A stretch of 64,000 nt of DNA from Sphingomonas ginkgonis (GCF_003970925.1 NZ_RWJF01000001.1:2164501-2228500), one strand, 5' to 3'; numbered from the stretch's first letter, positions 17,498 through 28,300 are shown. The notes: generated from the letters alone by a model not told the origin. A program made the numbers and translations.

Positions 17498-18557
17498 CGC
17501 CCCTCGGCTCGAACGAGAAGAGCGCGGTCCGGATCGCGGGCGGCGCGCCGGGCGTGAACCAGACCGTGTCCTGAATGTGGCTCGCGGTCACGTAGAGCGT
17601 ACCGTCTGGGCCGACCGACATGGTGTCGGGCCAGCGCAGCTCGGGATCGCTGACGACGACCTCGGTCCCGCTGCCGGTCCAGCGGGTCACCGCATTGTCG
17701 CCCGGCGAGGTCAGGTAGAGCGTGCCGTCGACGCCGGTGCACAACCCGTCGGCGACATGCGTCGTCCCCATCGTTCGCACCGAGCCCGCGATCTCCTCCC
17801 CGGGGGTTCCCGGCCGCAGCTTGGCGGTGTCCAGCGCGTAGAGGGTCTTGCCGGTCAGCGCCTGCCAGATCAGTGTCGCGCCGTCCGGCGACAGCTCGAT
17901 CCCGTCCGCGGCGAAGGCCGGCTGGCGCCCGTCCGGGCGGCGCAGCGGCTGGCCATCGACCTCGACCGTCAAGTCCTTCTCCACCTGGGTCGAAGGATGG
18001 CCGTCGAGTGCCCGGAAGGCGGTTTCGCTCTCCAGGTCGACGACGATGATCGCGCCGCGGCTGCCGCTGTCGGTGATGTAGCCGGTGCGCCCGTCGGGGC
18101 TGAAGCGGATGTCGTTAAGATAGGTCCCTTGCAGCGCGACGTCCTCGCCGAAGCGGATGACCTTGGTCACCTGGTTGGACCGCAGGTCGATCCGCACCAG
18201 CTTGGGCCCGCCCTCGAGGATCTTCTCGTTGCCCGGCGCCGCGGGGTCGAGCACCCACAGCGAGCCGCGCTTGTCGGCCACCACCGACTGCACGCAGACG
18301 AAATGCTCGCCGACCGGAAGCTCGTTCTGCCGGGCGTTGCGCCAGCTGTTCCACTGCTCGTCGGGATAGGGCCGGAGCTCGCCGCCGGGCAGCAGTTCGG
18401 CGACCGACACCGGCGAATCCTCGGTCCAGCGCGGAAAGTTGACGAAAATTCGCCCGTCCTCGCTGACCGTCACTCCCGTGACCTGGTGGTCGAATTCGGC
18501 AACCCGGGTGAGCGTCGTCATCCGATTGTCGTCGCGGGTCAGTTCGTCGGTGTCCAT
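17481..18557 (-). CDS. Major royal jelly / Yellow-family beta-propeller protein
   Basis: 358 residues with the MRJP/Yellow hallmarks: IFVNFPRWTEDSPVSVAEL, YPDEQWNSWR, FVCVQSVVADKRGSLWVLD, YLNDIRFSPDGRTGYITDSG and HVADGLCTGVDGTLYLT. These form a six-bladed propeller related to SMP-30 lactonases. Bacterial members are poorly characterised and may be lactonases or sugar/catechol-acting enzymes. There is no signal peptide, so it is probably cytoplasmic. Its 3' end overlaps the xdhC-like gene, suggesting co-transcription. Confidence 0.8.
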   Translation of the reverse strand: MDTDELTRDDNRMTTLTRVAEFDHQVTGVTVSEDGRIFVNFPRWTEDSPVSVAELLPGGELRPYPDEQWNSWRNARQNELPVGEHFVCVQSVVADKRGSLWVLDPAAPGNEKILEGGPKLVRIDLRSNQVTKVIRFGEDVALQGTYLNDIRFSPDGRTGYITDSGSRGAIIVVDLESETAFRALDGHPSTQVEKDLTVEVDGQPLRRPDGRQPAFAADGIELSPDGATLIWQALTGKTLYALDTAKLRPGTPGEEIAGSVRTMGTTHVADGLCTGVDGTLYLTSPGDNAVTRWTGSGTEVVVSDPELRWPDTMSVGPDGTLYVTASHIQDTVWFTPGAPPAIRTALFSFEPRGDARQG

Positions 18558-18680
18558 GTCCGTCCTCTTGCCAGGTCCGGACGAATGAACGCCGCCCGGT
18601 GCCGCCGGTTCACGCCTATCGGGACCGGAACGCCGCCGGGGCGACGAGCGGATCGTCCGGCGGGCCGAGCCCGGCCGGCC

Positions 18681-19520
18681 TCAGCGCGAGCGCCGCTCCG
18701 TCGGCGACTGCCAGACCCGGACGTAGTCGACCCGCATCCGCTGCGGGAAGGCGGCGTCGTCGATCCCCTTCGCCCCCGCCCAGTCGCCCCCGACCGCCAG
18801 GTTGAGGATCAGCTGGAACGGCCTATCGAACGGCCACTCGGGCTGCCCATCCCCGGGCTTGCGACGGACCCGCATCACCGCCCGGTCGTCGATCCCGATG
18901 GTGATCGCGTCTGGGCGCCAGTCGAGCTGGTAGCGATGGGCGGCGGTACAGCTGGTCGGGACGGGCTGCTGCGCGCCGCGCTGCGTCCCGAGCCGGTGGT
19001 TGTAGCGCCCGCTGTGAAGCGTCGCATAGACGAGGTTCGGCTCGGCGCCGACCTGCTCCATGATGTCGATCTCGCCGTCGTCGGGCCAGCGGCGGACCCC
19101 CTTGGGGAGCATCCAGATGGCGGGCCAGCTGCCCCGTGCGCAGGGCAGCACCGCCCTGACCTCGAAGAAGCCGTAGCGCCACGCGCGCCGGCTGATGATC
19201 TTGGACGAGCTGTAATCCTGCCCGCCCCAGTCAGGGAAGCGCGCGGGGTCGAGCCGCTCGCGCCGCGCCTCGATCGTCAGCTGCCCGTCCGCCACCCGCA
19301 AATTCGCCGCGCGGTCCGCGGCATAATATTGCCGCTCGCCATTGTACCAGCCGGCCTTGTTGCGCGACGTGTCGAACGACCATTCGCCCGGATCGAGCCG
19401 GCCCCAGGCGAACTCGTCGTGCCACACCATCCGCGCCGCCGCCGGGCGTTCCATCGGCCCGCTCACGCGATATTCGGCCCCGCGCGAGACGAGGTCGGCG
19501 AACAATGTCAGCAGTGACAT
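18681..19520 (-). CDS. Glycoside hydrolase family 16 (beta-glucanase-like)
   Basis: 279 residues, one GH16 jelly-roll domain. The catalytic motif EIDIME gives Glu150 as nucleophile, Asp152, and Glu155 as acid/base. The flanking WPAIWMLP and the C-terminal NLAVGGDW and VDYVRVW are typical. It should cleave beta-1,3 or beta-1,3/1,4 glucans, or a similar galactan. No classical signal peptide is seen at this start, which is unusual for GH16; an unrecognised start or non-classical export is possible. Confidence 0.87.
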   Translation of the reverse strand: MSLLTLFADLVSRGAEYRVSGPMERPAAARMVWHDEFAWGRLDPGEWSFDTSRNKAGWYNGERQYYAADRAANLRVADGQLTIEARRERLDPARFPDWGGQDYSSSKIISRRAWRYGFFEVRAVLPCARGSWPAIWMLPKGVRRWPDDGEIDIMEQVGAEPNLVYATLHSGRYNHRLGTQRGAQQPVPTSCTAAHRYQLDWRPDAITIGIDDRAVMRVRRKPGDGQPEWPFDRPFQLILNLAVGGDWAGAKGIDDAAFPQRMRVDYVRVWQSPTERRSR

Positions 19521-19541
19521 GGACTTACTCTCCGGAGGGTT

Positions 19542-21041
19542 TCAGCCGGCGGCAGCGGGATCCGCGTCAGCGATCAGCGCCGAGGTCGCCACGTGCATTC
19601 GGCACAGCACACCCTCGGGACGATAGTCGAGGGTCGTCGGCTTGGGCCCGCTCGAGCCCAGCCCGCGCAGGATCAGGGTCTGGCCGAACCCATGGCGCGA
19701 CGGCGGCAGCACGGTCGGGCCGCCTTCCTCGCACCAGATGATCTCCAGCTCTCCGCCGCTCCGCTCGGCCGTCAGCGAAACCCGGCCACGCTCGTTCGAC
19801 AGCGCACCATATTTGACCGCGTTGGTCACCAGCTCGTGGAAGATCAGCCCGAGCGCTACCGCCGTGTCGGAGTTCAGCCGATGCTGCAGGCCCTCGAGCG
19901 TCAGCCGCTCGCTGCCCACCGCGATGTAGGGCGTGAGTTCGGCAACCGCGAGATCCTCGAGCGTGAGGCCCGCCGAGAAGTCTTCGGCAAGCAGATTGTG
20001 GGTGGCCGCGAGCGCCTCGAGCCGACGGCCGAACGCCGTTCGGAACTCGGCGAGGTCGCGCGACCCGGCGATCGTCCGGTTGGCGATAGACAGGACCAGC
20101 GTCAGCGTGTTCTTCACGCGGTGGGTGAGCTCGCCCATCAGCAGCCGCTGGCGGCGCTCCGCCGCGCGCTGATCGGTGACGTCCGACAGGGTGATGATCG
20201 AGCCTGACGCGCCGTCTCCGGCGCCGCGCAGCGGCCCCGCCCCAACCAGCAGCGTGCGCTTGCCGGCATCGTCGCGCAGCACCGCCTCGATCGGCCCGAC
20301 GCTGCTTCCGGACCTTGCCAGCTCGACCAGGTCGGCGGGCCCGAGCAGCCCCGAGGACATGGCGAAGGTCAGCGGAAAGGCCTCGTCGAACTGCAGCCCG
20401 GTGCTCGCCCCGTCGAGGAACTGGCGGACCTTGGCGTTGGCCTGGGTGATGGTCCCGGCGGCATTGCAGACGACCACCGCGTCGTTGGACAAGGCGAGCA
20501 CGGCATGGCCGATCCGCTCGCCCTCGCTCGCGGCGACCGCTTCGAACCGCTCAGTCACGTCGGTGAAGGTCAGGGCATAGCCGCGGCCGAATGCCAGCTC
20601 GAGCGGCGCGGCGGTGACTTCGACCGTCCGCTCGCCCGACGCGCCGACGATCGCCAGCTGCTCGCGATGCCGGCCGCCCCTGGCGCAGCGATCGATCAGG
20701 CGCCGCAGTGCGAGTTCGCCCGCGGGGCCGACCCACTGCACCAGGTCGGCATGCTGGAGCTCCTGCGACCCGGCGCCGAGCAGCGCCTGGAGCGCGGCGT
20801 TGACGTAGACCAGCTTGCCATCGGCATCGAGCGCCGCGGCACCGATCTCCATCGTTTCCATGAAGGTCCGGTAGCTGTCCTCGGACCCTAGCGCGAACAC
20901 CTCGTCGCGCGCCGCACCGCGGATGACCAGCGCGTCGACCTCGCCTTCGCGGATGGCGCGCAGCGTCTCTTCTGCCTCCGCGAGCCGGCGGCGCAGCTCG
21001 GCGCTTTCCGCCGAGCCGTCGGCGCGCGGCAGGTCCACCAC
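19542..21041 (-). CDS. PAS-containing HWE-family sensor histidine kinase, Kai-linked
   Basis: 499 residues, soluble. An N-terminal coiled coil (about 12-40) is followed by two PAS-like domains (about 55-165 and 178-292). The dimerisation helix has phospho-acceptor His307 in GELTHRVKNTLTLVLSIA. The HWE-type ATPase has the N-box FHELVTNAVKYGAL and IIWCEEGGP. It lies 1 nt after kaiB in the kaiC-kaiB-kinase operon, so it probably reads out the Kai timer or acts on it. HWE kinases often feed the PhyR/EcfG stress pathway in alphaproteobacteria. No response regulator is adjacent. Confidence 0.9.
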   Translation of the reverse strand: MVDLPRADGSAESAELRRRLAEAEETLRAIREGEVDALVIRGAARDEVFALGSEDSYRTFMETMEIGAAALDADGKLVYVNAALQALLGAGSQELQHADLVQWVGPAGELALRRLIDRCARGGRHREQLAIVGASGERTVEVTAAPLELAFGRGYALTFTDVTERFEAVAASEGERIGHAVLALSNDAVVVCNAAGTITQANAKVRQFLDGASTGLQFDEAFPLTFAMSSGLLGPADLVELARSGSSVGPIEAVLRDDAGKRTLLVGAGPLRGAGDGASGSIITLSDVTDQRAAERRQRLLMGELTHRVKNTLTLVLSIANRTIAGSRDLAEFRTAFGRRLEALAATHNLLAEDFSAGLTLEDLAVAELTPYIAVGSERLTLEGLQHRLNSDTAVALGLIFHELVTNAVKYGALSNERGRVSLTAERSGGELEIIWCEEGGPTVLPPSRHGFGQTLILRGLGSSGPKPTTLDYRPEGVLCRMHVATSALIADADPAAAG

Positions 21042-21042
21042 C

Positions 21043-21327
21043 TCAGCGCTGGTCCACTTGCAGGTGCACCAGCACCTTTTCCCGATCCGACAGGTCGCCG
21101 ATGATCTTCTGCACGGGAACCGGCAGCGACCGGACCAGGGTCGGAATGGCGACGATGTTGTGCTCGCGGGCGAGTTGCGGCTGCTGGCGAAGATCGATCA
21201 CCTCGATCTCGTAGCGGCCGGTCAGATGCTCCTCGCACAACTGCCTGAGGTTGCGGATCGCCGCCACCGACTTGGGCGTCTCGCCCGCGACGTAGAGCGT
21301 CAGCTTGATGGGTTGCTCGTCAGTCAT
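21043..21327 (-). CDS. kaiB: KaiB clock protein
   Basis: A 94-residue thioredoxin-like KaiB. Diagnostic segments are [34 protein letters not shown] and [24 protein letters not shown]. The length matches short KaiB proteins. In characterised systems KaiB changes fold, binds the KaiC CI ring and drives dephosphorylation or disassembly. ATG 21327 overlaps the kaiC stop by 8 bp, so it is translationally coupled. Confidence 0.94.
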   Translation of the reverse strand: MTDEQPIKLTLYVAGETPKSVAAIRNLRQLCEEHLTGRYEIEVIDLRQQPQLAREHNIVAIPTLVRSLPVPVQKIIGDLSDREKVLVHLQVDQR

Positions 21328-23011
21328 GGTCCGGTCCTGCGGCCCACTGGCCAGCACGTCCCGCCGCCATAGCGGCCGCGTCCTGGCGAGCCTGGGTGAG
21401 ATAGGCGGATTCCTGCTCGGCGAGGCTGCTGAGCTCGAGCTCGTCGGCCCTGAGCTCCGCCTCCAGCGCCTCGATCTGCGCGCGGGCCTTGCGTCGCCGC
21501 TGCTCGATCCGCTCCTCCTGCCGGACGCGCTCGGCCAGCCGCACCGTCTCGTCGCGGCGGATCCGCGCCTCCTCGAAGCGGCGCGCCGACCCGGTCAGCG
21601 CCCCGTTCTCGCCGAGGAAGGGCTCGATCAGGCGGATGCCATCGTCGCTCATCACGAACTCGCGGACCTGGTTGCTGTGCGCGATGCCGCGCGCCTTGAG
21701 CAGGTAGAGCTCGCGGTTGAACTCGCCGTTCACCTCGCGGTTGAGCAGCAGGATCCAGGCGTCCATTAGCGACGACAGGCCGGCGTCGGTCTGCGCCGCG
21801 CCCTGCACGTGCGCGAGATGGGTGAAGACCCCGCTGATGCCCTGGGTCTTCAGGAAATCGATCATCCGCAGCAGCATCGACTGAACCTCCAGCTCCTCGC
21901 CGGTGTCCATGAAGGCGGAGATGGGATCGAGCACGACCAACGCCGGCCCGACCCGCTGCACTTCGCGGAGCATCACCGCGAGGTGCATCTCGAGGCTGTA
22001 GAAGGTCGGCCGCACCGCCGTGCAGTGGAGCAGGCCGGAGTCGATGTGCGGCTGGAGGTCGATCCCGACCGAGCGCATGTTGCGCACCGTCTGCGCCGCC
22101 GATTCCTCAAACGAGAAGTAGAGCGTCTTCTCGCCGCGGCGGCAGCTGGCGTCGACGAAGGACGCGGCGATGGTGCTCTTGCCCGAACCCGCGACTCCGC
22201 TCAGCAGGATGCTCGAGCCGCGATGGAAGCCGCCGCCGCTCAGCATCGAGTCGAGGTCAGCGATCCCGGTCGAGATGCGCTCGTCGTGCACCTGGTGGGT
22301 CAGCCCGAGCGAGCTCACCGGCAGGACGCTGAACCCGTCCTCGCCGATCAGAAACGGATATTCGTTGAGCCCGTGGGCGGTGCCGCGATACTTGACGATG
22401 CGCAGCCGGCGCGTGCTGACCTGGTTGTGGACCCGGTGGTCGAGGAGGACCACGCAGTCGGAGACATATTCCTCCAGCCCCTGGCGCGTCAGCGTGCCGT
22501 CGCCGCGCTCGCCGGTGATGACCGCGGTCAGCCCCTTCTGCTTCAGCCAGTCGAACAGGCGGCGGATCTCGGCGCGGAGGATCGCCGGGTTCTGGAAGGC
22601 GGAGAAGAGGCTCTCGATGGTGTCGAGCACGATCCGCTTGGCGCCAATCTCCTCGACCGCCAGCTCAAGCCGCAGAAACAGCGCCTCGAGGTCATAGTCG
22701 CCAACCTCGGCAAGCTCGGACGGATCGATGGCGATATGCTCGATCCGGATCATGTCCCGCTCGATCAGACCATCGAGTCCGAAGCCGAGCGAGGAGACAT
22801 TCTCGACGATGTCACCGGGACGTTCCTCGAAGGTGACGAAGACGCCCGGTTCGCCCCCATTCGCGCCGTTGATAAGGAAGGTGGAGGCGAACAATGTCTT
22901 GCCGCATCCGGCAGAACCACAGACCAGAGTCGGGCGCCCGGCCGGCACGCCGCCGAGCGTCAGCTCGTCGAACCCGGCAATCCCGGTCGCAGCCTTCCTG
23001 ATTCCTTCCAT
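21320..23011 (-). CDS. kaiC: KaiC ATPase/kinase with C-terminal coiled coil
   Basis: A 563-residue double-RecA protein. The CI domain has Walker A GSAGCGKT (32-39) and catalytic EE (62-63). The CII domain has Walker A GVAGSGKS (272-279) and EE (302-303). The phosphosite loop [12 protein letters not shown] places Ser413-Ser414 at the cyanobacterial Ser431/Thr432 positions, with Thr408 at the Thr426 position. After about residue 470 comes a long Arg/Glu-rich coiled coil, like the extended KaiC of some purple bacteria. ATG 23011 has a strong G-rich ribosome site. It heads an operon with kaiB and a histidine kinase; there is no kaiA. Confidence 0.94.
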   Translation of the reverse strand: MEGIRKAATGIAGFDELTLGGVPAGRPTLVCGSAGCGKTLFASTFLINGANGGEPGVFVTFEERPGDIVENVSSLGFGLDGLIERDMIRIEHIAIDPSELAEVGDYDLEALFLRLELAVEEIGAKRIVLDTIESLFSAFQNPAILRAEIRRLFDWLKQKGLTAVITGERGDGTLTRQGLEEYVSDCVVLLDHRVHNQVSTRRLRIVKYRGTAHGLNEYPFLIGEDGFSVLPVSSLGLTHQVHDERISTGIADLDSMLSGGGFHRGSSILLSGVAGSGKSTIAASFVDASCRRGEKTLYFSFEESAAQTVRNMRSVGIDLQPHIDSGLLHCTAVRPTFYSLEMHLAVMLREVQRVGPALVVLDPISAFMDTGEELEVQSMLLRMIDFLKTQGISGVFTHLAHVQGAAQTDAGLSSLMDAWILLLNREVNGEFNRELYLLKARGIAHSNQVREFVMSDDGIRLIEPFLGENGALTGSARRFEEARIRRDETVRLAERVRQEERIEQRRRKARAQIEALEAELRADELELSSLAEQESAYLTQARQDAAAMAAGRAGQWAAGPDHD

Positions 23012-23177
23012 CCGCCCCCCCCGAGCCGCCGATTCCTGATCTGCGTCGCTAGGCCACCGAAACGATTTGGGTAACCCCAAACCGCACGCGAGCCAGTGAA
23101 TTCATGCTCATGAGTTAGAAATTGTGCTTTCCTGACCGCAGCTTATCTACGCCGCTTCAGGCAGGACAGGCTCTACT

Positions 23178-25061
23178 CTAGCGCGTGCCCCGCCAAGGCG
23201 AGCTGACGATCATCAGTCGCGGTCCCGCGTGCTCCATCAGCGCGGTCCGGAGTTGCGCCGCACGGCGCCCGTGCAGCAGCTTTTGCCACCAATGCCGCGG
23301 CACGAGTTCCGGTATGATGATCGCGACCGAGCGGCCGGGCGTCGCCTCGTCGATCTTTTCGACCAGCTCCAAGAGGGGTCCGTGTATTTCGCGGAACGGC
23401 GCAGGAACCATCATCAGCCGCGGCGTGGCGGCGCCAGCACGCTCAAGTGGCCCGCTGATCTCCCGCTCGAACCGGTCGCGGACTGCGGCGATGTCCTCCT
23501 CATGGTTGGGTCCTTCAAGGCGCAGCAGGTGCACCGCCAGTACGTCCGGCGACAGCGTCATCGCAAAGCGGAGTGCGCGGTCGGTGATCCGGTTGCGCTC
23601 TTCATAGGCGACCATCACCGTCGGCGGCTCATGCTCGTCGACGCTGAACTCGCCGTGGCTCGCGAGCACCTTGTCCTGTCGCTCATAGTAACGGTGGATC
23701 GAGCGCATCAGCAGCACCACGAGCGGGATCGCCAGCGTGACCAGCCAGGCGCCTTCGAGGAACTTGGCTGCAGTGATCACCAGCAGCGCCGCAATCGTGG
23801 TCACCGCGCCCAGCGAGTTGATTGCCAGCCGGTGCAGGTTGCGCCCCTTCTGGCGCCGCCAGTGCGCGACCATCCCGGTCTGGCTGAGCGTGAAGGTGAG
23901 AAAGGCACCGATGGCGAACAGCGGGATCAGCCGGTCGGTGATCCCGTCGAACAGGACCAGCAGTCCACCGGCGGTCGCCGTGAGCAAGATGACCCCGGCC
24001 GAATAGACCAGCCGCCTGTCCGACACGGCGAAGGCACGCGGAAGGAAGTCGTCGCGGGCGACCAGGTTGCAGACCCGCGGAAAGCCGACGAAGCTGGTGT
24101 TGGCCGAGAGGCAGAGCACCGCGAGCAGGCTGGTCATCGCCACATAGTAGATCAGCCCTCGCCCGGCGATTGCGCCGGCAAGCTGCGACAGCACGCTCTG
24201 GTATCCGGCCTTCGTCTGGTCCATCGCGCCCAGCCCATAGGCATGCGCGACAGCGGCGATCCCGGCGAGCAGCAGCCCGAGCACGAGGCAGATGATGGTC
24301 AGCGTCCTGCGTGCCTGGTCGACGACCGGCTCGCGGAAAGCGTTAACTCCGTTGGAGACTGCCTCGACCCCGGTCATCGCGGTGCATCCGGCAGCGAAGG
24401 CGCGGACCAGCAACCACAGGCTCGCCCCGGCCGCGGCAGGCCCGAGCGGCGGCGGCGCGACGACGGGCGTGGGCGTACCGCCGTGAACCGCTAGCCTCAC
24501 CAGCGCCCAGCCGATCAGTCCGAGAAAGGACAAGATGAAGACGTACGTCGGCAGCGCGAAAAGCCAGCCCGCCTCCCGGGTACCGCGAAGGTTGGCGACT
24601 GCCACCAGCAGGAGGATGCCGAGGCAGAGCGGCAGCGTGTACGGATGGAGGAAGGGGACCGAGGAGGTCAGCGCCCCCACGCCTGCCGAGATCCCCACCG
24701 CGACGTTCAGGATATAGTCGAGCATCAGCGAAGCCGCGGCCAGCTGCGAGGCGAGCGGTCCCAGATTCTCCTTTGCCACCGTGTAGGCGCCGCCGTTGGT
24801 CGGGTACGCGAGAATCACCTGCCGGTAGGAGACGTAGAGCACCGCCAGCAGCAGGATGATCGGCGCAATCACCCAGCCCACATAGGCAAGGCTCAGCGCG
24901 CCGAGCGGGATCATGATCGTCAGCGCGGCTTCCGGACCGTAGGAGGAGGAGCCGAGCCCATCCAGGCCCATCGCCGGCACCCCTTCCACCCACCCGATCT
25001 TCCGCTGCTCACCTTCGCGATTGGCAAGCCGACGGCCGAACAGGAGATCGAGGATGGTCAT
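23178..25061 (-). CDS. APC-superfamily permease, KimA-like with cytoplasmic C-domain
   Basis: 627 residues. About 12 membrane helices (roughly 40-450) are followed by a 170-residue soluble domain resembling a universal-stress fold. The start GLDGLGSSSYGPEAALT, YRQVILAYPTNGGAY and GVEAVSNGVNAF match the KimA (YdaO) potassium/proton importer group rather than ordinary amino-acid permeases. In Gram-positives KimA is inhibited by c-di-AMP; that nucleotide is not expected here. Substrate is inferred. ATG 25061 removes eight residues from the longest frame, which begins with GTG. Confidence 0.75.
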   Translation of the reverse strand: MTILDLLFGRRLANREGEQRKIGWVEGVPAMGLDGLGSSSYGPEAALTIMIPLGALSLAYVGWVIAPIILLLAVLYVSYRQVILAYPTNGGAYTVAKENLGPLASQLAAASLMLDYILNVAVGISAGVGALTSSVPFLHPYTLPLCLGILLLVAVANLRGTREAGWLFALPTYVFILSFLGLIGWALVRLAVHGGTPTPVVAPPPLGPAAAGASLWLLVRAFAAGCTAMTGVEAVSNGVNAFREPVVDQARRTLTIICLVLGLLLAGIAAVAHAYGLGAMDQTKAGYQSVLSQLAGAIAGRGLIYYVAMTSLLAVLCLSANTSFVGFPRVCNLVARDDFLPRAFAVSDRRLVYSAGVILLTATAGGLLVLFDGITDRLIPLFAIGAFLTFTLSQTGMVAHWRRQKGRNLHRLAINSLGAVTTIAALLVITAAKFLEGAWLVTLAIPLVVLLMRSIHRYYERQDKVLASHGEFSVDEHEPPTVMVAYEERNRITDRALRFAMTLSPDVLAVHLLRLEGPNHEEDIAAVRDRFEREISGPLERAGAATPRLMMVPAPFREIHGPLLELVEKIDEATPGRSVAIIIPELVPRHWWQKLLHGRRAAQLRTALMEHAGPRLMIVSSPWRGTR

Positions 25062-25141
25062 GCGGCGGGACGAACGAGGCTGCACCGCTTATGTGCCGCG
25101 GTCGCTCGAATGAAGCTTGCTTGGGGCTTCAGGGACGCTCG

Positions 25142-25327
25142 TCAGCGGCCGGTCGGCGCCTGCTGATTGTTGGCCGTCTCATCAGCCTGGTGGTTGAGCT
25201 GCTCGTCCAGCGTCCGCGCCCGCTTCTGCAGATTGGCCTGCGTATCGTTGAACCGATCGTCGAAAGTGCGCCGATCGCCGCAGCCGCTTGCAGCCAGGAT
25301 CAGCAAGAGAGGCAGCGCTCCGCGCAT
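25142..25327 (-). CDS. Small lipoprotein following tamB
   Basis: A 61-residue protein with a lipoprotein signal (LPLLLILAASGC, lipobox Cys16). The mature part is a short charged/Gln-rich helix, DRRTFDDRFNDTQANLQKRARTLDEQLN, likely a coiled coil. Its ATG overlaps the tamB stop by one base (TGATG), so it is coupled to tamB. No known family is recognised. It could be an envelope accessory of the TAM complex; that role is inferred from position only. Confidence 0.72.
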   Translation of the reverse strand: MRGALPLLLILAASGCGDRRTFDDRFNDTQANLQKRARTLDEQLNHQADETANNQQAPTGR

Positions 25328-28300
25328 CAATAGGTTTTCCTGTAGCGCACGTTGACGTTGGTGCTGTTGGAACCGCCGGCCCGGCTCAGCACCGACAAGG
25401 CCCTACTCAGCGTCACCTCAAGTTGGGTCGCGGTGAAGCCGCGTGCGTCGGTGACCACCTCGAGATAGATGTTCTTGCCAATGTATTTGCCTGCCGCCAG
25501 TGCCGAGCCGCGCCCCTGCGTCTCGTCCGGTCCAAGAATCCGCAGCCGGTCCATCCCGGCGACCTGGCGCAGCTTGCCGAGTGGATTGAGGCCGCCCCCG
25601 CCGGAGCCGCGCAGCGTGTTCAGCGAGGCGGCGAGCTGGACCGCCTGGATCGCAGACAGCTGACCGACCGAGTTGCCGAACAGGATGCGCGAGACGATCT
25701 CGTCCTGCGGCAGACCGGGGGTGCTGGTGAAGCTGATCTTCGGATCGGTCGCCGAGCCGGTGACGTTCACCGTGATGTCGACGTCCTCGATCGTCTCCGC
25801 GGCGGTCAGAGCGATGGTCGCATCGCCGGTGCCGCCGCCGGCAAAGCGGATCTGGCCTTCCTGCAGCTCGAACGAACGGCCAGCGAAGCCGAGCGTGCCG
25901 CGGACGAGGTCGACTGTTCCCGAGATGCGGGGGTCGCTGTTGCTGCCGCGCACTCTCAGGTCCGCGCGCCACTCGGATTCCAGACCCATGCCGCTGACGT
26001 AGAGCTGCTCGGGTGCGACGATGCGGAGGTCGAGCTGGACCGCGCCGAACCCGCTGTCGGTCGGCGGCGGTGCATCGCCGGTGACCCGTGCCGGGCCCCT
26101 CGGCGGCTTGAACCGGACGCCGGTCAGCTCCGGCACCTGCGCCGAGCCCTGGCGGATGATCTGGTAGCGAGTGGCGGGCAGCCGCACGATGCCCGTCAGC
26201 ACTGGCGACTGGTTGGCGGCTTTGACCAGGCGGACATCGCCAGTCGCGGTCACCCTCAGCGCGTCACTGTTGGCCAGGCGTGCATTGTCGAGCTTGAGAT
26301 CGAAGTTGGCAGGATAGCCGCTCGCCGCCGCCAGGCTGACATAGCCGCTGCCGGTGACCGTGCCGCTTCCCGCCTGGGCGGTCAGCTGGTCGATCTGCAG
26401 CCGCTCGCCGGTGAAGCGGCCCTGCAACGCCATGTTGGTGAGGCGCGTCCCATAGGTCGCGTTGGAGTAGCTCAGCCCGCGACCGCGAACGATGCCCTGC
26501 AACGACGGCCGCTCGACCCGGCCACCGAAGTCGGCGGCGACACCGAGCGGACCGGCGAGGCTCTGGTCAGCGAGCCCGGCCAGCGAGAACAGCGAGTCCG
26601 CCGGCCCGATGTAGCGGATCCCGCCGGTTAGCGGCGCGCCGGCGATCCGCCGGGTCCAGCTTCCAACGCCCGGACCAAGCGGCTGGATCGCGGCTTGAAG
26701 CCGGCCGACCACCGTCCCGCGCGTGCGCATCACAGCATTGAGGTTACCGATGCCGGGCGCGATCCGGGCGACCAAGTTCACGTCGAGCGGCCGGCTGACC
26801 GACACCGCGGTGGTGCGGGTGAAATTGCGGATCGCGAGATTGGCCTGGAGCTGCGGGAGCGCGTTGCCGGTTTCGGCGAAGTCGATTGCCCCGGTGACGC
26901 TGCCGCCGAGCCCCAACCCGGGCGCGAAGAGGTCGAGCAGGCTCATGTCGAGCCGATCGATCCGGCTTTGCAGCCGAAGCTCGCGGCCGTAGCTGCCGGC
27001 CAGTCGCATGCTGCCGCGATCGAAGTTGAGCCGCGTGGGGAGAAGCTCGTAGCTTCCGCCGTGCGGGACGATCCGCGCCGGGCTGGCGGTACTGACATCG
27101 ACGCCGTTCACCCGCCCCTTCAGCGCCGCACGCCACAGGTTCGGCTCCAGTTCGCTGTTGAAGGCCATCCGGAACGGTACGCCGGCGGTGCCTTCGGCCA
27201 GCCCCCGCGCATAACCGCGACCGCCGCGATAGTTGATGATCGTCCGCAGCGCGGCGATGTCGGTGGTCCCGAACCGCGCCTGCGCGAGCTGCGCGTCGGC
27301 GATGATCTCGGGCTGGTCGTAGAGGGTCACCCGGGCATCGACGATCGCCGCGCCGACCGCGACGTTCGCCGGTGCGGGCAGCACGGCGTTGCGCGCGCGC
27401 AGGTTGATCACCGCCTGCTGATACTTGCCCGCGGCGGCGAGCCGGACCACCCCACCCAGCCCCTGCCCGCGCGCATTGAGCCGGCCCGCGAACGGACCGG
27501 CGGCGGTCTGGCGGACCTGGCCGTCCACGGTGATCCCCGCGAGCGTGGCGCGGCGGATGTCGACGGTCAGCGGGCCGCCCGCGGTCCTCACCGCGACGTC
27601 GGCGGTGAAGGCGCCGTACTGGCTCTGTCCGCTGGCGGTCACCAGATAGGCGTTGCCGGCGCTCCGGATCTCGGCGCGCAGCCCCGCGATCCCAAGGCCG
27701 AGCCCGGGTCGGGCGGCAGTGACGATCGCGTGCGGGCTGTTGACCGTGCCCGTCACTTGCACCGCGACCGGGCCGTAGGCCTTTGACACGCCGCTGGCGG
27801 CGAGCGCGATCCGCCCGTCCGGCGAATAGCTTCCGCGTCCGTCGGTGACCCGGAGCTGCGGCGCATTGAGGCGAAGCCGCGAGAAGCGGATCAGCCCGTC
27901 GGTCCCGTAGGCGACGTCGCTCGACGCGACCAGATTGCCGCCGAGGAAGCTTCGCACCCCGTCGTTGAACAGCCGCGTCGACTGGGCGCGGACCCGGCCG
28001 ACCAGGCTGAACCCGCCCCTCGGCAGCGTCTTCACGTCGGCGTGGGTGTCGATGTTGAAGATGCCGAGGCTGTTGATCCGGTAATTGTTGACCCGGCCCT
28101 CGAGCGCGCCGGTGTAGAGCCCCCTGGCGACGTCGGCGAGGACGATCGCCTTGGCGTCGATCCGGTCGGCGCGGAGGCGGAGATTGTCGGAGACGATCCG
28201 CGGCCAGTCGACCGCCAGGTCGCCGTCCAGCCGGACGTTGGTGATCGCGCCGCCCGCGGCGGCATCGAGCCCGGTGATCGCCCGCGCGGTGGCGGCGACC

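Noticed and set aside
18588..18612. EcfG-like promoter before the MRJP-like gene
   Set aside because: The -35-like element is TGAAC rather than GGAAC, so the match is not strong enough to call.
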